Origin: Turritopsis dohrnii
Taxonomy: Eukaryota > Cnidaria > Hydrozoa > Anthoathecata > Oceaniidae
Assembly: GCA_027922465.2 (NCBI GenBank)
Contig: BQMF02000101.1
Location: forward strand, 682,001 to 746,000
Direction of reading: 5' to 3'
DNA length: 64,000 nt
Below the pieces are notes generated by a model. It made no database searches and was not told where the DNA came from. It saw only the letters and a list, made by a program, of their open reading frames with translations. Positions 9,996-22,111 of this stretch are shown here, piece by piece. The first letter of the stretch is position 1; the number at the start of each line of letters is the position of its first letter. The position numbers and the translations under genes were made by a program.

Positions 9996-10009
9996 TTGTG
10001 CCCGCTGGG

Positions 10010-10157
10010 TTATTACTATCACGCTTTGTGATCTCCTGAAACATGTCGTCTTTTGAAATTGGAGAGAACTCAAAGACGGTGTCGTTTTTACAACGGGATT
10101 TAATATTCAATACGCTTGGGTGATTTTGATACTTATGGATTGCAACATCTACAGGAT
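10010..10157 (-). pseudogene. LINE pre-reverse-transcriptase segment
   Basis: The minus strand encodes the linker typical of CR1-type LINEs just before the reverse transcriptase (HPSVLNIKSR, then FEFSPISKDDMFQEIT). It continues the frame of 10450-11345 once the insertion at 10158-10449 and its duplicated GAT are ignored. The reverse transcriptase that should follow is absent, cut off by the CCCAGCGGGC terminus. Confidence 0.65.
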
Positions 10158-10449
10158 CCAGACTAGGCGATTATATTACAATTATTACTATATTACTAAT
10201 TATTATTATATTATTTATATTACAAGCTTCATTATCCAACTTAACCCTTCTACCTTGTTAGCCTATTTCTTAATTTCATCTAATTTAGTATGTTATTTAG
10301 TAAGTTATGTCCGTAATATTTATTATTATACGTTTTTATACATTATACGTAACATCATGCATATATATTTTATCCTATACGCTTTCTCTGTAAGAAGAAC
10401 CATATTGATGGATGCAGGAAATATATCGATTAAAAAAAAAAAAAAAAAA
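10158..10449 (+). mobile_element. Retroposed insertion with poly(A) tail
   Basis: AT-rich sequence ending in an 18-base A tract interrupts the LINE frame. GAT flanks both sides (10155-10157 and 10450-10452), and removing the insert plus one GAT restores the LINE frame exactly. The body resembles a LINE 3' untranslated region (TTTCTCTGTAAGAAGAACCA before the tail). It is a 5'-truncated retroposon of unassigned family. Confidence 0.65.
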
Positions 10450-11345
10450 GATTATCAGGAGATTCACCATCTATAGCAGGTATGCTCAAGGCATCTGTTA
10501 TGGTATTGTAATAAGCATTAAAGGTAGAGGCAATTACCCGATCATCATTCAGAATACTTCCATTCTCAACAAGCACAATTCGTTCTGAGCAGGGAGAAGA
10601 TTTATCGCCAAAGAACGGTGTAACAGCCTTCCAAAAGTTCTTTGATGATAAATCATTCGCAGCAAAGAGGTCCTTTTTAGCTTGTCGATTAATGTTCACA
10701 ACCAAATTCCTTTGTCGCTTGTAATCAGCCCATGCTTCTGTTGTGCCTAATCTATTGGCTAGTTTTTTGAGGTGAGATCTCCTCATTATGGCTTTTCTGA
10801 GAGATTTGGTAACATGTGGCTGATTATTAGCGCGGAAAAGCTTGGATTTTATTGGTGTATGCCTATTTAAAAGAGATGTGAATATGTTCTGAAAAATGGA
10901 ATAATTACCTGCATCATTTTCTGCTAAAGATATAGCTAATTCATCCAAGAAGCAAGATTTATTGAACTTTCTAGAGTCACGATAAGTCACCTTTCGTGCA
11001 GGCAACTTATCAAAAGTCACTTTCAACATTGAATAAATCATTGAGTGCCAATCACTCAGGTCAGTTTCAAGGGAACCAGTACACATGAGGGAGTGCTTTC
11101 TGTTGGAGACCAAAAGGTTGATACAGGAACCTTTACTTGATTTCCAACAGTTTTTCTCTCGCATATGATGGTGTAAAGAATGAGTTGTTGTGAATTCAGA
11201 AATATGAAAATCTGTAGGTTCCAAGTTGAAATCACCAATCAATATGACATTAATGTACTTCTCAGAGTAGAAGTCAATAGATTCTGATAGGTTATGAAGA
11301 AAGTATTTTAAATCCTGCTTCGAAGGACGGTAGATATTAAAAATT
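10450..11345 (-). pseudogene. LINE endonuclease and linker
   Basis: The frame begins upstream of the first methionine (around 11345) and contains the endonuclease/exonuclease/phosphatase motifs FNIYRPS and LIGDFN, then the SDWHSMIYSM segment (equivalent to the SDH motif). It continues through the basic linker RKAIMRRSHLKKL and WADYKRQRNLV. This enzyme nicks target DNA for target-primed reverse transcription. The N-terminal half of the domain is missing, so it is a relic. Confidence 0.75.
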
Positions 11346-11360
11346 ATCCACTTTTGCTTT

Positions 11361-11690
11361 CTAATGATTAATTTCTATTGGAATAATCTGTATATCACTG
11401 GGTAAGCAAAGACCTGGTTCATAAGCTGAGAGGTTTTTACCAGCTAGGGCCATTACCTTCTTCAGGAGCAGCATTGGTTGTTTAACAACCATGTTTCTGT
11501 CTAAAGGATTTGACTTAGAACCTTCAGACAATGTGTCCGCTGCCCTCAACATCATTGTTATGGATGCTGAAAACATTCTCTGTATCTCTTGCATTCGGAT
11601 GTTATTTGTCTGTACATATTGGGGCAAAGTTGTCCATACCTCCTTGTTTGTCTTCTTGGGAACAAGAAAGACATAATTGGAGAGAATGTC
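11361..11690 (-). pseudogene. DIRS-like ORF fragment (VPKxNKExW family)
   Basis: The minus-strand frame reads FLVPKKTNKEVWTTLPQYV and then about 80 more residues including IRMQEIQRMFSASITMM. This pattern (VPK.NKE.W...LP, then a helical LQ..Q segment) is typical of a gag-like ORF of DIRS-type elements that is highly repeated in cnidarians; I rely on recall, not a search. It is sandwiched between a LINE endonuclease fragment and a LINE 3' tail, so only a piece remains. Confidence 0.5.
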
Positions 11691-11696
11691 GGCTCA

Positions 11697-11810
11697 TTTA
11701 TTTATTTATTTATTAACTTTATTTACGTCGATAAAAAACAGTTATAAAAATAGCTTGATAATATAATATAAACAAGAACGACCACAGTCGCTAAATCTGC
11801 GGCAAAAAAA
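11697..11810 (-). mobile_element. LINE 3' tail with (AAAT)n
   Basis: On the minus strand, TTTATCGACGTAAATAAAG is followed by four or five AAAT units, the form of a CR1-like 3' terminus. The upstream boundary is not clear. Confidence 0.5.
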
Positions 11811-14698
11811 TCAGCTCAATGAAAGAAAGTAGTTCGTTTAGAAGTAACCTAAAAGGGATAAGTGTGCGACTCCTGATGCATTACACTTCAGTCACACCAA
11901 GTCATTGACTGATGACTGCATTAGAATACTCAATTAATGCTGATAACGAACTGCCGACAAAACCAGTATCCGAAGAATCGTGATTGCCTGTGGCTGAATC
12001 TTTCACCAGCGAAAACAAAGAATAAGCGGATATTTTCATTCAATAAGTTCATGCGAGCTAAAGAAGTATAAGCATTCATATAAAACAGGGAAAAGGATAT
12101 TTTCACGTTTATTTTTCCTTGAAAACACAATGAATAAAACTTTAGTTCCCAGAGGAGGTACATTTTTCAAACATGTTTGCTGTTATGGGTTTATTCTATC
12201 TTTAACTTAAACAGTTGTAACTGTTATTCAGTTCAGGAGTTTTGGGAACGTGAGGTAGAGATGGATAAGGGAAGGAGTGAACAATAGAAAACAAACTGAT
12301 TTGAGCAACAATAGCTTTTGAGTTCTATTATGCATAAGCACAGATTCGTAACTTCTGTACACTGTTCTGACTCTTATATATATGAAATGTATTCTCCATA
12401 AAAATGTATCCATAGACTGGAAAATCGTTGCATATCATAGTTGTTTTTTCAGGGTCAACAAGTGTTTCGATGTTTTCACAAGCATTGGGTCATATGTTTT
12501 TTCCAAATGACTTATTGTCTGAAGTTCTCTGAAAACCAATAATTTCTGAATATTGCATCATTTTAAGACCATATGTGGCTAGAAATGCCCTAAATGGTTG
12601 ATATTGCATACTTCTTTTGTCTCTGACTCAAAAGTTCAATTATTTTATTATAGCCATTAACATTTTTCTTCCTAAATCATACATTGATGTTCATACATTG
12701 AAAGCTCTTGTTTGGTGCTTTATATATACCTGAAAGAATAAAACCAAACAAATATAATTGATAAGATTATTATTGTAACATTTTTTCAAAACTTAAAAAT
12801 ACTTTTCAAGATATATGATTATGCAATCTGTCTTACAGGTTATCTTTTAGCAAAAAGAATAAATTTAAATGGATTACTTCATCTCTCCCAGAGGCGTAGC
12901 TAGAGCTTAGTCAAAATTTGTGGAGGAGAATTTAGTCATTTATGTATAAAAGGAAAGCGTGCAAAAAACCTAATCGATACTTAAAACTGAAAAGAAATAT
13001 TGTAATGTTGGACTCCTCCACTTTTTGCAAATGATCTTGAATACGTCTATGTCTCCATTGTTGTTCTTTTAACAAATAACTTTTTGGACTCTCATAGGAG
13101 AAAAACAATCTTTTTATTAAGAATATCAGGGGCGTATTGACAGATTTGAGTACCATTGTGAAACAGGTAAATATAGTGAAGCAAGAGACCCCACCAAGAT
13201 CAGGGCGGAGGTGCCAGAGAAAACTTTGAAATTTGACTCGACTTTCACTTTCAACAATCAAAAAAAGAAAAAGAAAACATGATTTCTGTTCTATGAAATT
13301 TTCTAATAATATGTTCATGCAAGGTCAAATTGCACTACTTTGCACACATTCTGCTCGGTTTAGCCATCGTTTCTTTCCAATCAAAATCACAGAATTTATA
13401 CGTAAACATTTTCAATAAGCCAGACAGAGCAAGATGTGTGTTTTTAAGAATGTTTACTCGTGCCTCGATAAAAGTGATTTGTTTTCCAATACAAAACAAT
13501 AATGATTATACCTATAATATGAATAACAGAGACTAAAGCACTGTGTGTGAATGAATATAAAAAAAGTAATGCACTCCCATCGCATATTATTCTTACAAGA
13601 CACAAGTGTAGGAGCACAAAATCATTAAAATTCAAAACTAAAAGCTTCATTTTTTCTTTTCAAAAGCAAAGATTACAAAAACATAATGAAAGTGATTAAG
13701 AGTTTATATATATAATAGGAGCTGTCGATAAACAACACACTGAAAACTACAGTCACATGCTTTTGAAAAGAATGACGAAAATTTTAACTTGAAAATTTAA
13801 TTCACAACTACTTTCACAATGAATGGCTCAATACACCCCCTGAATATTTTTGATCCCTAATTTCAATGCAAACAGTTTCATCCAGAAACTTCAAGTACAG
13901 TATACATAATGTAGTAGTAGAAACGTATGGAAATATGCCCAAAGATATGTATACAAGAAAATTAAAAGCTGATAAAACAATAAAAAAAACAGGTTGTTTA
14001 ATTTGTAAGTAATTATAGATATCTCCATAGCATATGATGCCTGGCACATGTGTCGCGTGTCATATCATATGTTTGTTGCTAATAAAAATGTAGCTCAAAT
14101 AACAACATAACGGGGAAACATGTGGGGCTTGAAGGTATTATAATTTTGTTTCTTAATAAAGATTTGTGATTTATAAAAACGTTGTCCTGTGTGGTGAAGT
14201 CCCTCAAACTGGATACAAAGTCAAAAGTCCCACAATGATGAAGGTTGTGTTCTACAAACAAATCTGGTAAATAGTCAACACTTCGAGGTTGTGAGGACCA
14301 TGCATGCATAGCCCCAATTTTAGTTATAAAGGAGGCAAAAACAGTCTTCGAGGCACAGACAACGAAAACACATTTGATTCAGGCAAGAAGGACATTATTA
14401 GTGAAAAAATTGGGTGTGCAAAAAGGAAATATAGTCCCTAGTGTGTTTTGCTGAGTGATGACTTCCTCTACCGAATTAATGGGAGCTAAAACTGAAAGTT
14501 TGTCGCCAACAAGTTGTCTTGAGAAGAGATGTACCTCTCCACAAAAAAACCAATTGATGTAGAAAAACACACTACCGCAAATAAATCAATGCTTTATTGA
14601 CCGGAATTCAGGCTACTGAAATTTGATGTCGTGTGACCAGGGATAATAAGAGCCATGTAAACAGCACACAACGTGACGTCACCTTAGGCCGTTTTAGG

Positions 14699-14699
<1 letters not shown>
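11811..14699. other. Long stretch without recognisable genes
   Basis: AT-rich sequence with only short frames on both strands, none with recognisable domains or convincing splice structure. Short hAT-like strings such as AGAGGCGTAGCTAG near 12892 hint at old DNA-transposon remnants, but no element can be delimited. Confidence 0.5.

Positions 14700-14756
<57 letters not shown>
14700..14756. repeat. (ATC)n microsatellite
   Basis: About 18 uninterrupted ATC/CAT units. Confidence 0.97.
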
Positions 14757-14757
<1 letters not shown>

Positions 14758-14821
14758 CGTGTAAACCAATATCTGTTGTTGCTTCGCGCCGCAGATAATT
14801 AGTAGCTAATGAACATCGACC

Positions 14822-15462
14822 CTTCAATAATAATAATAAAAAAATTAAATTATAAAATAAAATTCAGATGTAAACCTACATGCTGAATATACGTGGCACA
14901 GAGACGATACTTGCAAGGAAGTATTTCATATTCATCAAGATTAGATTTAAACTCTTCCACAGATTCGACCGATTTTGTGGATGCATTCAATAGACTCCAA
15001 GTTTGAAGTCCCCGGAAAGATGGGGTTTCAGCACCGTGATTGACAGTGCGCACATATGGACAGCCTTGAAATCATTGCGATTTCTAAGGTTGTGATTGTG
15101 AGTGTTTAGTGGAAATATTTCCTGCAAGTAAGACGGACCCAGATTATGTAGGCGTTTGAAAAGTAAGACCATGAGCTGGAAAATATTGGAGGTGTGATTC
15201 GACTTACACCTTTATTTTGTTAGAAGGTCAGAGAAACTGAGATTTGAATTGCCATTAACAAGACGTAAAGCTCGTTCATGAAGAGAATTTATTCTATTAT
15301 TATTGCTACGAGAGGTATAAGTCCACAGTAAAGGACAATAGTTAAACTGCGATATAACGTAGCTTTTAACTAATAAAATAAGTTTTTCTTCATCAAGATA
15401 TGGCTTCAATCTTGCTATAGCATAAAATTTATTTCCAGCTTTATTATAGGCCTTAGATACGC
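14822..15462 (-). mobile_element. CR1-like LINE fragment 2 (3' end)
   Basis: A 5'-truncated minus-strand copy covers the last ~200 codons of a LINE ORF, with KPYLDEEKLILLVKSYV, QFNYCPLLW and RINSLHERALRL, the conserved post-RT region. It then gives LFKRLHNLGPSYL and RGLQTWSLLN in shifted frames. After the stop codon comes a short AT-rich 3' region ending in a TTATT repeat at 14822. At least two frameshifts make it non-functional. It sits inside a DIRS-like fragment. Confidence 0.78.
15212..15409 (-). pseudogene. LINE reverse transcriptase C-terminal segment
   Basis: Open frame with the QFNYCPLLWTY motif found after the reverse transcriptase core of CR1-like LINEs, followed by SLHERALRLVNGN. 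It continues in another frame at 14987-15172 and then 14850-15053. Confidence 0.7.
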
Positions 15463-16005
15463 TTCAATGGGCTTATGCCAGTTGAGCTTTGCAGAACTAG
15501 CAAGGAAAGAGCATATCTCCCACCCAGGGGCTTGAGTTTCCTCCTCAAAATCCCTTGCTGCCATGTGCCAGAATTTCTGGTCTTCTTCCAGGACTTTGTC
15601 ACTTCTGGATTTCCCTTCCTCTTTGTCATCTTTAGTAGATGACCCTCCGCATGCTAATAGCCATTGATGGAAAGGGAATCTTCTACCGACTGTGCCTCCT
15701 CTGAGGCATTGTCAGTCAGCAAGCTCCCTCTGGAGCATTAGTACCCTTATTCTTAGGTTGGAACAACTCCAGCATTCGATTGATCTGCTTCTGTTGGTTA
15801 GCCATCATAGCCTCAAGTTTGGAAATTTCATCTTTGTTCGCCTCTGCATTGTCTGTAACACTGCAGAGACAATTGCTGTACAATCAATGTTCATTGGCGC
15901 TCCAGTGTTTGCAGGTGGTAATGTTGGTACCTGCACCATTGCTTCATCGTTAATATTTGTTGTGTCTAGTAACCAACAAAATTTCAGGGTATGACTTACC
16001 GTCAA
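15440..16005 (-). pseudogene. Decayed DIRS-like ORF fragment, N-terminal part
   Basis: Minus-strand pieces in alternating frames read VQVPTLPPANTGAPMNIDC, then KLEAMMANQQKQINRMLEL, then an acidic region and a tract ending near KLNWHKPIEAYL. The order (glutamine-rich coiled segment, acidic region, short helical region) fits the N-terminal half of the ORF family seen at 11361-11690. At least three frameshifts or stops are present. The assignment is tentative. Confidence 0.4.
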
Positions 16006-16994
16006 ATATGTAACGTCATTTCACCACTGTATTAGGTCACTAACACAAGATTTACATTATACCTGACATCAAGTTGCTTGCTCTTTTTTCCAATGCAGAT
16101 GTCAGCATAAAAATCAATCTCTGTAAACTAGCTCTCTTCAGCGGTAGATCCTAAATGGTGTAGGATTCCGTACTTTCACTTGTCCATCATGTTTTTGTTT
16201 GGCGAGTTTACTTTAAGAACATCTACGACGGAGAATATGATCTTTCACGTCGAAAGCGAAAAAAGGAATTTTGCCGGAAGCCGAATCTCATTTGAATACT
16301 TACGATCAGAGGCTAAATTATTACTAGCATGTAGCTTTAGCTAAAAGTGCCCCCGCGCTCAAGCATTGCAATTTGTACACACAGCAAGCTATACATTAAC
16401 AACAGAAACAAAAAAAACTGTTTTGGTTGATTTGGGACCTGATAAGTGGCATACGTATATGCTTAAATATTTCAACAAAGACAATTTTTTAGGAAGCCTC
16501 AAAACTGCTCAAAACTCTCTCAATTTCAAAACCAACTTGGAACCAAATAAATCTAAACTTAAACAGATGAAAATCTGCACAAAACTTTGTTACTTTTTGT
16601 TATCTCTCAGGCCTAAGTCACACTGATGCTAATATACCGTTCAAAAAGTGTAAATAATGCTTAACAAGTAATATCAGAAAGTATTTGCTACAAACAAAAG
16701 AAAAGTGTGAACTGAAACCATGGATACGTATTTTATAATGAAAATAAGATTTGTTAAAGAAATTCTGTAAGAGCCAAAAGAAAAAAAAGAAAAAAATTTT
16801 TCAGAAAAAAAATTAAAGTGAAAAAATCCGTAAGAAATCTGAGTTTCAAAACAAAAAATAGCCAAAGTTTACATAAAAAAATATAAAAAGGTTTTATTGA
16901 TCATGATCACACTAGGTTTTTGAACAGTTAAAGAAGAAAAACACGAAGAATGACCATTTTGTAATATGAGTTTCTTGCATACACAAAAATCCAA

Positions 16995-17267
16995 TCAAAA
17001 TGGCAAGATCCACCAAAAATCAGTGCATTGAATAAAATTTATTGAATGAAAGATAAAAATAATTGCTTCAAAATTCAGTGTCATAAATAACGGAGCATAT
17101 CGATTCCTTGTTGTTCCTCTGCTGTCTTGAATGCTACCAACATCTGAGATTTTATCCACAAAAACAGTTTTCTTACGGGAGTAAATCATCTTAAATTTAC
17201 AGCAAGGTAATTCTGTAACCACGTGTCCTTTCTCCGCTATAGCAACAAAATTTGTTCTTGTTAGCAC
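16995..17267 (-). CDS. Hypothetical ORF or terminal exon
   Basis: A 90-codon frame with a plausible mixed composition (VVTELPCCKFKMIYSRKKTV), followed just before its end by AATAAA-like sequence on the minus strand. No domain recognised and no partner exon found. It may be the last exon of a gene fragment or chance. Confidence 0.2.
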   Translation of the reverse strand: MLTRTNFVAIAEKGHVVTELPCCKFKMIYSRKKTVFVDKISDVGSIQDSRGTTRNRYAPLFMTLNFEAIIFIFHSINFIQCTDFWWILPF

Positions 17268-18452
17268 TGATTTCAGCTTGATTACTCAAACAGTTAAATA
17301 TTTTTTTACAGACATTCAATTAGCGCGAAATCCCATGTTGATAATATCACCCATAGATTTATCGTTCAAGAAAACGTGAAACTTGTTTCGTAGACCTTTT
17401 CACCCAAAGGACCCATTGTCATTAAAAATCTTTTTATTGCGTTAACGCTTTTTATCAATCGCAATTTAAACTTTTTAGCAATTGCAACTTGAATTCTTTA
17501 GGATCATTCTAGCGTGTATTCTCCGCATGTTGAAAACCTCCATCACAAGTATAGAAACAATTGATTTCATATGTTGCGAGTGTAAAAAGTAATTCAATAC
17601 ATGTTGATAATTACATTCGCGGTTCATGCTTTTAACAAATTAACGATGTCTGTGTTTATCGCATAATTACTCTGCAGGCTCACAATAGGGCAATTCCCAT
17701 CACGTGTCTAGGTTTTTGCGATCAAAAGTTGACTTGTCGAGAAGGCACTATTGTTTTCTAAAAAAAAACTTCGCTCATTAAAATATGGCTGCCTTCGATT
17801 TGTAAACAGTAAAGGCATACATTTTTATTAAGCCTGTGGTTGTCTTATATCTGTAGAAGCAAAGGAGGAAAGCACTTAAATTGAGAGAAAAGGGATTAAA
17901 CTGTTACTATGAACACTAAATTCCATAAAATTTTGCTATTTGCATCACTTTTGACGAAATTAGTTAGCGGAAAGAGGAACAAGTTAGCGGAAAGAGGAAC
18001 ATCACCCCGATGATGTTTACAATTACAGTATTTGTTATCAATCTTATTCTCTTTGTTTGTTCTTGTTTTGATTCATTATCTAGAATGACCAATTGTGGTG
18101 CTAAATCCATTTAACTTTTTTTTTACGTTTGCATTGACGAATTTTGCAACATTACAATTAAAGTTAGCGGTAAGGGGAGCAGGCACTCTACAAACATAAA
18201 ATGTATGGTTGGCAAAATTTCAGATTTCAAGCTGTGCTTCAAAATCCTTGTTGTTCACTTCACTAAAACAACGCATACAAAAATGTTTAATTAATTTTAG
18301 CATACGAACTTTTTAAATAACATAATACAATATAATAATAAATTAGGAAAGAGATACGGCCCCCACTTACAGTTCCATGCTTTGAAACGGGAAAAAAGCA
18401 AAGTCAGCTAATAATTGTATTCCACCGTGTAACGTCAACACGAAAGTTGGAA

Positions 18453-18510
<58 letters not shown>
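18453..18510. repeat. (GAT)n microsatellite
   Basis: About 19 uninterrupted GAT/ATG units. Confidence 0.97.
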
Positions 18511-20594
18511 CACGTTCCTTCAGTTTAGCGTGCAGGCGGAATGTTATTATGCGCATGTGTCAGCGAGATTATGAAAAATCAACATGGAAATTTCTGATGA
18601 AAGATTTTGAGTAGTTTCATATACCTTCTTAAATTAGGAAATTTATCATATTTCGTTAATAAAATGCGAAAGCAGATGTTTTTGTTTGAATTAAATAAGA
18701 CCACAGAATAGACAGACACAGCTATCATATTCGATTTTCGATTGAATCGATAGCTATTCTCTGATTTACTACAGAGACGTGCTCTCAGGCATAGCATCAT
18801 CAAAACGACAAAAATGAAGCATCAAAATATTTTTTAAGTCAAGAAACACAATTTAATTCGAAACATCTATCTTTTATCTAGTTTTCCTGAAAATTCCACG
18901 TTGGTGTCAGTTTTTTTAAGGATGTTATCGGAAATATCGTCAACCACCTCAATATGGCCACCCTCTTGAAGTACATTTTGAGAAATTTAGTAGATCGTGT
19001 GGAAATAGCCTGAAAAATATCCTTTTTAAAATTATACTTTTACTTTACACAATAAAAGATATCATTCTGAGTTGACTGGTGTCAGGATAGAGCAGGGATC
19101 TACCCCAAAAACACATGCTTGACTTGAATTGCTATTCAAATTGGAGGAATATAGAAACTTTCGTGAACACACAGAGAGGATCACACCTTTACTGAGTGGT
19201 CTGGAAACTCCCAAATATGTTATCTGCAATTCTGTGAAAACATAAGCGAAAGGCAGACTGCAGAAAAAATCCACAAAATCACATCAAAACACTCCTTCCC
19301 TTTTCCCTTTGTCATTGCCTGATAACATGAACCCCACACTATCTGCTGAAAACCCACAGAACTGTGCAAACATCCTTTGTGTTTTACATTGAATTTACAA
19401 CCTATTCAGCTATGAAATGTAAACACACACAATGTGCCTTTGCTGCCTGACAAAATGGAAAGACAGAAACAAAATGTCCATCCGCAGTGCAAACTTTACT
19501 TATATATGTTGTCACTGATAGTAATGTTAAACAAATGACTACATGCTTTAGAGTGAGGTTCGAAATTGGATGTGAAAAAACCTAAAACTATTTGAAAACA
19601 CAGCAAAAAGTTAACAATGAATTTGAATGTACGAAAAAGCAATTCCTCAGAATGTAGTGCTACATGTCATCAAGCAGGAAATTTCAAGAACTAATTCCAA
19701 TGTCATATCATTTAAATCTGGTTGATCTAAGTTAAACTAGACAAATTAAGTATTATACACAATTAATAAAAAAAAATATAATTTTTCTTTTCCAGCCAAT
19801 TTTTTTGACAAACAACAACAAAAGCATAATAATGTCGTAAGTAAACTGTTTCAAAGTTTCTATGATTATTCATTCCAAACCTTGTTCCAAGGTTACACTG
19901 AGATGTGAAAAGACTACGAATCATAACAAGATTCCAGTGTATCTTCAAAAGCTTCACCAAAAACACAGCACTATTGTACGAAACAAGTTTGATACATCCT
20001 AATCAACAAGACATCAGTATCTTCAGAGATTATTAATTCTTCAACGGTTTCCTCCTCAACATTCTCTACATGTCCCTTTAGAAATGATTACTTCTTCAAC
20101 GGTTTCGTCCTCGATAATAGTCACAAATTTCTGCCAATACTTTATGAATTATCTATGTTCACAAGCATCAATTTCCTTTTTCTTATGCACTCCTTGTGAA
20201 TTGAATATTTTACTTCAATAACCTTTTCCATTTTCATACTGAATATTGTTTATATATTTATTACATTACCTGCTAGAAAACAATGAAACGTTAAAACATT
20301 ATTCTGCTAAAGTCAAATAAATATATACATAAATCACAAGTTTTTTATCCATCAATGTCTCCAGAATCAACATTTGTTAGAGTAAAACGAATTTCTGAAG
20401 CTTCTTCGAAAAAATAGTAACCCAATGTATATCTATAAAAGCTGACTTCATCATAAGATATATAAGTAAGGGAATGAATAAACAGTCTTTCAGAAAAACT
20501 CATTGACTTTCAAAGCTTCCTTGTTCAGAATAAATCTGTTTTCATTTACTCGATTTACCACTTTAGAAATTAAATTATTCGAAAGCATTCAATA

Positions 20595-21219
20595 CACGTT
20601 TTTTTTTTTTATAAAGGAACCTTTGTGGTGGGGCTGAGGCTGAAGTTCTTTATTTTTTTAAAGAGTTTGAGCCTCACAGTTCCTTAATTAGTTCCTTATT
20701 TTTTAAGCTATCTTTTTTACCAAAAATTCTTTGTTTTTACACAGAAAATGTATAGACACTAATTTTTGAAGATAAGGATATCGATAGAGATTATCAAGAT
20801 GAGCTTGTGGGTAAACGCGTCAAAGGACATTACGAAAATGGTTGGTTTTATGGAACTATTGACTATTTCCACAAGGTCTTAGAAGAATATAAAGTCACAT
20901 AGACTAACAACACCACAGACTTTATCCGTAAAGCTGATATAGACGACATTGATTTAATTCTTTGCAACTGACCATTGATAATTTGCGTTGTGCATAATTT
21001 ATAAACTTGCAAACTACTTGAGTTTGCAGCCTTTTTGGTATAGATTTTCTTGTGTTTAGTTTTTATTAGTTTTATTGATATAAAAAAGAAAGTTCTTTAG
21101 TGTTTCTTATATTTGAACTCTTATTTCAGCCTGGTTAGTTCCTTAAGAATTCCTTATTTTTAGAGACTTTTTCAGCCTCAAGTTCCTTATAAAGGTGTTC
21201 CTTATAAAAAAAAAACGTG
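20595..21219. mobile_element. TA-flanked TIR element with a Tudor-like remnant
   Basis: The left end CACG followed by a T tract and ATAAAGGAAC is mirrored by GTTCCTTATA, an A tract and CGTG. TA lies on both sides (20593-20594 and 21220-21221), as with Tc1/mariner-type insertion. The subterminal motif AGTTCCTTA recurs on both sides. The interior carries a degraded coding segment (20769-20969). At 625 bp it lacks a transposase. Its ends resemble those of the element at 54638-55049. Confidence 0.8.
20769..20969 (+). pseudogene. Tudor-like domain remnant
   Basis: A plus-strand frame reads VGKRVKGHYENGWFYGTIDY, then YKVT, an amber codon, and TNNTTDFIRKADIDDIDLIL before a stop. The spacing (GkRV.G.y..GWfyGtI.y, then a disordered acidic strand with D-I-D) resembles a Tudor/Agenet-like beta-barrel. 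The single in-frame stop and lack of a start indicate a relic, either of the parent transposon's ORF or of a captured exon. Assignment by pattern only. Confidence 0.5.
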
Positions 21220-21508
21220 TATACTAATCGAGATGGGACTGCTTAAAAACAGATACCATGAAACAAGTGAAACGTCAGTGCTACTCAAATGATCAGGAAA
21301 TTTTAAAAACTCGTATTACATCTGCTGGATTCAAGAACTGGGTTTCTCCCAGTTAATGACACCACAGCAGACAAAAAAGGAAATGCAAAGGTTCAAAATA
21401 CATTCATTTTTGTATATAGCTTATTAGTAGTTAAAACAATTTCACATTCACAGTCTTTCTTGAAGTAAAGTGTTCCTGAATGAAGGTTTTTGGTGCTTGA
21501 TCTGAGAG

Positions 21509-21778
21509 TATGGTGGCCGAAAGCTGCCAAACGATAAAAAAAATTTTTTTTTAATTCTTGTTCATTTCATTTTTTTTTAATTTTAATTATTTTGCATTCT
21601 TTTTTTTTCAATTTCATTTTTATTCTTTTTTATTTCATTTTTTAAAACTGTTCACTTCATTTATTTATTCATTTTTGAACAATTTTCAACAAAAAAAAAG
21701 TTTATAAAATGAAAAGCACACATGGCCGAAGACTGCCAAAATCACAACCTGTTAATTAGTTACCAGTCTTTTAGCGTA
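21509..21778 (+). repeat. Left inverted arm (TGGTGGCCGAAAGCTGCC) of a 9-kb segment
   Basis: Begins TATGGTGGCCGAAAGCTGCC, runs through an A/T-tract region, and ends CACACATGGCCGAAGACTGCC ... TTACCAGTCTTTTAGCGT. The same landmarks occur in reverse orientation at 30549-30321. The motif TGGCCGAA(AG/GA)CTGCC is present twice per arm in direct orientation. Confidence 0.7.
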
Positions 21779-22066
21779 TTGTTGAACACAATAATCATAA
21801 CATAACAATTAGTTAGGGGCTTATATGTAAAACCCGATACAGCCCGGTTGTAGGGCTGGAAATTTTCTCTGTTAATTTGACGCGGGCTGATAACCTCTTG
21901 CCTTTGTTGATTGTATTTTAATTCTATTGTTTCGAAATGCCGGTGTGTTTAAATGCTGGTGTTTAAAAAGATTAGCGAATCAAAAGCTGCATATTTATAA
22001 TAAAGCCAGCCCGTTTTTGCCGGACTGGATCGCCTGTGACTGTTTACATGGGATTATTTTTCAGCT

Positions 22067-22111
22067 CGCTTGCCGAGATCCCGGGTTAAATAGTCGAGAT
22101 ATCGGCAAGCG
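22067..22111. other. Imperfect hairpin
   Basis: CGCTTGCCGAGATC (22067-22080) pairs with GATATCGGCAAGCG (22098-22111), 13 of 14 positions, around a 17-base loop. Probably part of an old element end; no gene nearby. The rest of 21779-22970 shows nothing I can name. Confidence 0.5.

Larger units (their letters stand above)
3459..10009. mobile_element. TIR DNA element with CCCAGCGGGC ends, hosting a Gypsy insertion
   Basis: The left end CCCAGCGGGCAC at 3459 is mirrored by GTGCCCGCTGGG ending at 10009. Removing the nested Gypsy copy and its duplicated target leaves about 1.85 kb. The sequence next to both ends, and much of the interior, is packed with the palindrome GACGTC. No transposase is visible, so it looks non-autonomous. 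I see no convincing target duplication: the left flank is a GCDT gene fragment and the right flank a LINE fragment, so the two sides may not have been contiguous. Confidence 0.75.
10010..11360 (-). mobile_element. CR1-like LINE fragment 1
   Basis: A minus-strand LINE piece covering the second half of the endonuclease domain to just before the reverse transcriptase. It ends flush with the TIR element at 10009 and is interrupted by an insertion at 10158-10449. Its 5' side passes into a DIRS-like fragment around 11360. Confidence 0.78.
16006..20592. other. Long AT-rich stretch, mostly without recognisable genes
   Basis: Contains a microsatellite (18453-18510), a hypothetical terminal exon (16995-17267) and a 20-bp unit beginning GTTAGCGGAAAGAGGAACA, duplicated in tandem at about 17953-17993 with a diverged third copy near 18163. 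Around 20040-20130 the string TTCAACGGTTTC occurs twice. Nothing else could be assigned. Confidence 0.5.

Noticed and set aside
10120..10476. 118-codon tyrosine-rich plus-strand frame
   Set aside because: It reads through an AT-rich retroposon tail and its poly(A) (KKKKKK); composition artefact.
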